NCBI GenBank assembly: GCA_038496675.1
Contig: CM076660.1
Coordinates: 15,000,428-15,064,427, forward strand
Source of the DNA: Rachycentron canadum
Lineage: Eukaryota; Chordata; Actinopteri; Carangiformes; Rachycentridae
Direction: 5' to 3'
Length of the DNA stretch: 64,000 nucleotides
The position numbers and the translations under genes were made by a program. This document shows positions 57,901 through 64,000 of this stretch, piece after piece. Within the stretch, counting starts at the first letter, position 1, and every line of letters begins with the position of its first letter. The notes under the pieces were generated by a model. The model was given only the letters and a program-made list of their open reading frames with translations, searched no databases and was not told the origin of the DNA.

Positions 57901-60258
57901 AGTCCTCACGTACTAAGGGACAATTTCACATAGCAACAGACCAGACCAGGGAATTTGGGACTTAAAAACAATCAGACTCCACTCCGATCCACATCCAACA
58001 ACACCCAACAATATGTTTTGACAAATGACGTAACATAATTTCCTCACCAGTCTGAGTGAAATAAACACACTCGTCTGCGCCAATATAATCATGGCAGAGG
58101 AAGTAACCTTTGAGCATGATAAGCACACGTAATGTAAAGGACGCTAGGTACATGCTGAGCACCATCATGTCCAGGCAGTTCCACCAGTCCAGGAAGTAAC
58201 TCCGCAGCCCCTCGATCCACACTTCCTTACACTCGTACCAGAAGAATCCTACAAGCGACAGCACAGTTTGAACCTGACTGATTCTGAAGGCTTAAGTTTA
58301 CTGCATGTGCCATCTGAGTTAAAGTAGAGAGAGTGAACCTACCAACCACCCACACCATGTGGAAGGAGGTGTGCAGGATGTTCTGCTGCCGGGAGGCAAA
58401 TTTGTCTCGGTACATCTCCATTGTGATTGATTCTCCAAGTAACGTGATGAGAAACCACAGATAGGAGGCTGAATGAAGGAGAAACTTGATCACAGGGATC
58501 TTTAGGATCTTTCCTACCTGGTAAAAACACAGACATTTTTAGCTTCCCATTTTATTTTATTTTATTAACTAAATGTCTCATGACAGTCTGACATTTTACA
58601 TTGATTTAAAATACAACCAGGCTGTCACAGTTTGTCAGAAAACATAAGAAACCTCAACATTTGGAGATTTTTAGGCAGTGTGACCTTAGACTTTGGTGCC
58701 ACCCAGTACACGAGGCAGAGGAAGGGCATGGTGAGAAAGATCCCTACAGAGACAAACAGCTTCCAGGCCGTCCTGCTGCCTCTCCATCCAGCCAGGTTCC
58801 CACACCAGATAGATGAAAGTACCTGCTGGCAGATTGGGTGTGCCACAAACTACACGAAAACAAAAACACAAAGAGAGATCGAAATTACAGGTCATATATA
58901 TATATATATGTCTTCTATGGCTGGTCTCTGGTTGACAGCAGTTTCTGTATCTAGCTACCTGCTTCTGGTTGTAGTTAACAGCAAGTCGCAGTCGTGACAG
59001 GTTGGGTATTCCCTCCTCAAAGGCCTGCTCATTTAAGGCATCCTGGCTCTCATCTCCACAGCTGTTAAGGATCGTGGTCACCTCGCTCTGGTTGCGACAC
59101 ATGCCCAGCAACTCAACAGCAAACTCTTGGCAGAGCTTCTCCAGGCTCAGGTACTGAGGCTGCAGGAGAGAGGTATCATGGCCGAGGTCAAACAACAACA
59201 CAAGCATGAACACTAAGCGGGGATATAGTAACATCATCAGACCTTGAACTCAGGCTCTTTTTGTGAGAGCTTCCGAAGCTCTCTGCTGAGACTGAAAGCT
59301 CTGAGCATGGCGTCATCAGAGGTGATGGACAGGTAGGCACGGCTGGCGATGCCACGGTAGGTGTTAATGCGAGACAAGGAGAACTTCAGCAGGTCATACT
59401 GCCGCCCGTTTCGACACTCCAGACAGGCACAGGATATCTTATGTGGCCATGGGATGATGTGACCTTTTTGGGTGAGCATGGTGACTATATCATACAGGTC
59501 TTTCTGGCAGGCTAAGGTCAGAGGGGTCACTCCGGGGGCAAACTGGGAATTGTCAATAGAGTGGTCAAAAATGGCCTGAGAGAAGGAGCGTACGTCCATC
59601 TTGTTGCCTTTCTCTTGGTCCAGGCGGTCCAGCAGACGCTTCACCACTTTGGGCTGGTTGGTGTCCACAGCCACCAGCAGGGCCTCGTGAATCTGACGGA
59701 AGTCAAACTTGACCCCCTGCAGGAGGGTGTCCATGGCATCCTCGTTGCCCAGTCGGATGGACAGGTTGAGGGCCTCCCTCCACTGGCGATCCTCAGATTC
59801 GTCCAGCTGACGGATGATGCCATCACCGGTTTTCAACAGTCCACACAGCAGCTCCATTTTCCCTTCCTGAATAGCACTGATGAGCTCCGGAGGGAACTGC
59901 ATCTTCTTGTTCATGATCTCACGCCATTGTTCTGGCTGAGGGACAGGACAGAACAGTCAGCAGCAGTTCAAGATGTCTAGTCACACTTAAGAAATTAAGA
60001 TATCAGGGAAAACTCAGCCGACAGATTTATTTCATAGAAGCAAAATGTTAAGATTCTGTAGGAAAATTAAAAGATGGACAAAAATGCTTCAAATGCATGA
60101 CTGGAGACACAAACGCAATCTGTTATCAAAATACAGATTACAGATATAAAGGTTGTTTAGAGGATACATGGAGCACAACATCTTTAGATTTAGCTATTGA
60201 ATTAAAAATTCAAAAAACCATGTGTAAATCAAACTCGGCTTACCGTGAGGTTTTCCAT
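54947..60258 (-). CDS. trpc2: TRPC2, canonical transient receptor potential channel 2
   Basis: Phospholipase C-gated Ca2+/Na+ channel of pheromone-type sensory neurons, in fish the microvillous olfactory neurons. Thirteen exons (minus): 60258-60244, 59935-59243, 59159-58959, 58849-58685, 58517-58343, 58248-58048, 57912-57750, 57661-57569, 57215-57023, 56947-56820, 56727-56655, 56507-56390, 55830-54947; 1,033 residues. Ankyrin-type region about 15-200 (FAPGVTPLTLACQKDLYDIV). TRPC2 signature AHPICQQVLSSIWCGNLAGW is at about 306-325. Six membrane helices span about 335-630, with pore-region LFWTMFG and S6 LLNMLIAMITNSFQKIE. The TRP box EWKFAR is near 638, and QRYIESARREFEETKRK follows. The last exon adds an unusually long Glu/Lys-rich tail (about 740-1033). 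MENLT was taken as the start because it joins in phase; longer upstream isoforms, as in mouse, cannot be excluded. Exon 12 has a weak acceptor (TATCAAG). No stop or frameshift, unlike the human pseudogene. Confidence 0.96.
58894..58909. repeat. (TA)n short run in a trpc2 intron
   Basis: Eight AT units between trpc2 exons 3 and 4. Confidence 0.9.
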
Positions 60259-62915
60259 CCCTGATGACAAAACAGCACAATTGTGAGTGGCAATCCTAAG
60301 GTTAAAACACAATCACATTCTCTGAAGACATGAAATAAATCTTTTTGCCATCTATTTTCAGCCTCAGCGATGAAGATGAGAGATATCAGTGGATTTCAGA
60401 CGCAGCTCCAATCAGAGGAGGACTGAGCACTTTGGTGTCCTGTGATCATGTGCTACCAGCTGACTGCATGGACCCAGCATCCACAAACTCAATAACACAC
60501 TTTCATTCCCCATGGGGCAATGCCAATTAAAATGTAACCGGTTATAAGTACTTCATGCTCGGCTGGCTCCACACCAAACTGTTACTGCATTCAAACAGGA
60601 ATTAACTCTGGTCTCCCCACTGGAAACAGCGCCATGGTTCAATTAAAGTAGCTGTTACCGAACAGGCAGCGGCTGTCATCACTTTTCCCCAGAGGACCTG
60701 GGAGTTTACAGCAGTGGGAAAAACAAGGAGCATCTAGTAAAAGATTTACTGATTATTTTCACTCCCTGTTTTCATGCTTTTTGCTTTGTGGAAGTCCATT
60801 CCTGTCCAATTACTAAAATGACACATTTTTATTTTTATCTCCACTTCTTTCTTTTTGACCCTGTTATCTTAATATAACTTAGCCTGGATTACTTTTTTAT
60901 CCCTATAGTTCTGAGAAGCTTCTCTGAGATATTTATTGGCTCTTCATCAGAGTAGAATCAGTCACATCATTTCAGCTGCACTGTATAACTGAACTGACAG
61001 GTTTGGGACCGATGCCTATTATCACCACACCATTTATATTTAATCTATCAAAGAGGCATCACCAGTTCCCAGGAGCTTGTAAAGTTCAAACCTAATTAAG
61101 TCTTTCAGTGTTGAATGTGTGCCGTCAGAAAGCTGATGACTCTTCAAACTAAGTTGAAATTGCACAACTACTTGTTCAGCGGAACAGATGTCAACTCTTT
61201 TAGGAAGCCACAGCCTAAAGATAATTAAGAATGAATCCATGAATCAATGAATCTATCAGCTATCAGTCATCTTACTGAACTGCCATCTTATTTAGAAGCG
61301 CATGCTGACTGGCTGCTGCTTCTTGTGAACATAATCTTGCACAGCAGGGGGAGGGAAAGTGCTTTGGACCTAAAGGTCCTTTTGACTGTAATTGAAAACC
61401 ACAACTGATACCAATTCAAGTTAAACGTCTATTTACTTGGATTGGTTTCTAGTCACTGCTGAAATATTTTCAGATGAAAATATAATTGTTTTGAGCAGGA
61501 GCTGGTCTAAACTGATGGATGATCTTGAAGGACGTCTTAAGTTAGGGTTTCTTTAGGGGGTGATGTACATTTTAGCTTTGATATGGTTCTGTGAAAAGGG
61601 GTCCTGGACAATACAAGTTGATAATAAGACCTGACTCCTTTCAATTTTGTCCTGTTTCTATTTCATAAAAAATTTATATGTGAAACACATCTAAGTGTGT
61701 ATAAATGTGAAGCAATAGAAAGGAATTTAAAGTACTTTCTGACAGATAACAATCTAACCACATTGTCAGCGTATCAACATAAAAACACAATTCACTCAGC
61801 CTTGGCCACTGATGTCGACAGTCATGACAACAGATTAGCAAGAAAGAAAACAATTGCATGTAATGACCTCTGTGCAAACAAATAGAAAAACAAACAAAGC
61901 ATTCTTTCAGAAAAAATATTTACTATGTAAAGGAACTACTTCAATTGAGTACAATATAAACACATTTTAATTTAAAAAACTCTGGTAACTGACATTTCTA
62001 GCAATATTTTACCATGATATACAGAGTCCACACATACATTTGCTATATGTGGTGTATATTCATCGCAGTACTTATTTCCCATCTTTCTCAGAATACTCCA
62101 AAAATTAAAATGAACCTACTTATGTGTAGAAAAATATGACTGCAAAGCTCAAAATAGCTGAAATACACGAGGAAGTGTTAGAATTGGATGTATGATGTAG
62201 TTTTATGATGCTGATGAAAGTAAAGCCAAAGTTACTATGAAACCATGCCACAAGGGAGACATTACCTGTAACCAAAGCCTTTGAGACTAGTATGTAATAA
62301 TGAATTTTGGTTGAGTGCAATTATTGTATGATTTTCCTTTAAAGTGATGTTTGATTGTTTTAAAGTTTTCACTTTTCTTGGCACAAACTTTCCCAAGTTG
62401 GAGTAAAACATCAGAAGTTGCAGTGATGGACCTATTGAGACAACATTTACTTGTTTTTGTTGAGATTTATCATGATTTAACATTCAAAATGTTGCATCAT
62501 GATTGAAACCTTTGAAGTATAAAAATCTGAAATTTGTCCAAAAGAATGAATGTCAAAATACAAAGATCCTGATGCTGGTAAGACTCAACCAATTATTTAA
62601 CAAGAAAACCAGCAATGTGTCCTTACAACGTTCTTGACAACTAAGAACATGAAAACAAGAATTTCTTATTCCCTACATCCACAAATTAATACCACTCTTA
62701 AAAACAAACATACTTCATCTTCAACAGGTCAAATTCAAATGAAATTCAATGACGCCAATCATTATTCAGTAAAACACTTCAGTTAAAGCATCAACAATGA
62801 CAACAACAAAATTAAAAAAAATGTACAGAGAAACTCATGTTTCACTTTATGTGTCAACTAAAGGTAGTGTCCACGTTGTGACAAACAGTGCAGGTCAATT
62901 CAGTACGTTTTAGAG
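60259..62915. other. Region between the trpc2 start and the rb1 stop
   Basis: It should hold the trpc2 promoter and any upstream exons, plus the rb1 3' UTR near 62.9 kb. No exon with family similarity was found, including the longer N-terminal coding part known from mouse. The sequence is AT-rich and the short ORFs have no domain features. Confidence 0.6.
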
Positions 62916-63888
62916 TTACTCCTTCTTCGCCTCTGCGTCCTCCTTCATCTTCTGCTCTTGCATACGACTCCGGGTGGAGCCTAAAAGAACAAACACATAC
63001 ATCCATGAGTTATACAACTGACAGTAGAAACACATGAAGAAGAATAACAAAAAATGGAACTGAATATGTAAAGCAGTTTTCACTTACTCATCTCTGCAAG
63101 CTTCTGTATCAGTGTAGAGTCTTCACCAGATTTGCTGTAAATTGAAATATATACAGTGGTTAATTGAAAGAAAAACAAAATTAACTTTCTTCTGTCATGA
63201 GATTAATGTAATTTATGTGCTTAAATCATCAACTAAATCATGGCAAAGGCAAAATCAATTGTGACCAACCTGCCATCGGCTTCATCCTGTCCATCCACAT
63301 CAAATCGTAACCTCTTCAGAGGCTTTGGAGCAGAGCCGAGATCCAGAGTTCTCTTATAGGAGCGATCGCTGCTGTTGACCATCTGGTTGATCTTCTGGAA
63401 TCGACTGGACAGCTGAAGAAACAAGAAACAATAGAGCTAGTGAAGAAAAGGCCTTTGCCACTGCAGCTGTTCAACTGTGATCTTACTTCAATATGCTACG
63501 GACAAAACAGCACAGGTACATACCCCAAAAGATTCACCGATGGATACCAGCATTCTGTCAAGGTAAAAAACTAATGTGAGAAAAATCATGTGTAAACAGA
63601 CTTTTTTTTTCAAATTCTATTTTAAGGATTATGCTGCTTCATGTGTGTGCCTGAATGGTATTTTCTCTTTTTACCAAAACCCAATGAAGTTGTTGAAGAA
63701 GAACATCAAACTGCTGTGAATGTAAAGACCTGAACTGACCTGGAGCGAGGAGTCATGATACCCGGAGACATGCGTGGGCTTTTCATAGGGGAGATGTACA
63801 CATTATTGCTGCCAGGCACACGCAGAGGTGAATTAGGGAACTTGTAGGGGCTGCGTGGTATTTGTGGAATTGGAGAGAGGGGAGGCGG
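62916..63888 (-). CDS. rb1: RB1 C-terminal exons, retinoblastoma protein (5' part off the window)
   Basis: Nuclear pocket protein that restrains E2F at G1/S. Five last exons (minus): 63888-63740, 63554-63524, 63412-63270, 63134-63088, 62980-62916. They cover the C-terminal domain: PPLSPIPQIPRSPYKFPNSP with the Cdk site equivalent to Ser795, then VYISPMKSPRMSP (Ser807/Ser811 region) and MTPRSR (Thr826 region). MLVSIGESFG and FQKINQMV bind E2F-DP. The cyclin-docking and nuclear signal is PLKRLRF. The caspase site DEADG is kept, and the end is RMQEQKMKEDAEAKKE. About 144 residues are visible. The p107/p130 paralogues lack this exact tail, so rb1 is secure. The pocket domains and N-terminus lie to the right of the window. 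Confidence 0.97.
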
Positions 63889-63930
63889 CTAGAAAAAAAA
63901 GATGACAAGCAACGATTAGAGGGTTTAGTA

Positions 63931-63948
63931 GGTGTGTGTGTGTATGTA

Positions 63949-64000
<52 letters not shown>
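63931..64000. repeat. (GT)n then (TA)n microsatellite at the window edge
   Basis: GT repeats with TATG interruptions pass at 63961 into at least 20 perfect TA units cut by the window end. It lies in the rb1 intron just upstream (minus strand) of the exon coding PPLSPIP. Confidence 0.96.

Noticed and set aside
59561..59980. 139-codon plus-strand ORF
   Set aside because: Antisense shadow of the ankyrin-repeat exon of trpc2.

Overview
The window is vertebrate nuclear DNA, almost certainly from a teleost fish. It is AT-rich, its genes are split by short GT-AG introns, it carries many (CA)n microsatellites and remnants of fish-type Tc1/mariner elements, and its genes encode animal proteins. One of them is an NLR with a fish-type N-terminus, and another is a full-length TRPC2. 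Exon structures below were worked out by hand from splice sites, reading-frame continuity and family knowledge. No database search was run.

Layout, left to right. (1) 1-2.7 kb: 3' flank or late intron of cnksr2 with a broken Tc1 element. (2) 2.8-27.0 kb, minus: cnksr2, a synaptic Ras/Raf scaffold (SAM, CRIC, PDZ, PH). Twenty coding exons are visible; the C-terminal exons lie beyond the left edge. (3) 27.0-31.3 kb: cnksr2 promoter side, an interspersed repeat, a CTCF-like motif and the 5' exons of the next gene. (4) 31.3-34.6 kb, plus: a pyrin-FISNA-NACHT NLR that stops before any leucine-rich repeats. (5) 35.8-36.95 kb, minus: a small five-exon gene with no long ORF. Assembled, it gives a secreted single-Ig protein of 144 residues resembling IL-18 binding protein. 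(6) 38.7-46.1 kb, minus: rnf121, a membrane RING E3 ligase, nine exons. (7) 48.2-53.3 kb, plus: rrm1, the large subunit of ribonucleotide reductase, 19 exons, complete. (8) 54.9-60.3 kb, minus: trpc2, the pheromone-pathway cation channel, 13 exons, complete from the proposed start. (9) 62.9-63.9 kb, minus: the last five exons of rb1, whose 5' part lies beyond the right edge.

How they fit together. The middle holds an immune pair: a pyrin-NACHT sensor-type gene convergent with a candidate soluble IL-18 antagonist. IL-18 is matured by inflammasomes, so the two could act in one pathway; that is inference from neighbourhood. il18bp next to rnf121, with trpc2 and rrm1 nearby, is recalled as a mammalian arrangement too, which supports the il18bp call. 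On the right, rrm1 (dNTP supply in S phase) and rb1 (the G1/S brake) flank the olfactory channel gene trpc2.

The best candidate for something not previously described is the il18bp-like gene, including a 33-bp tandem duplication that copies its last splice acceptor and places an in-frame stop after the upstream copy. Nothing here looks prokaryotic, viral or CRISPR-like.
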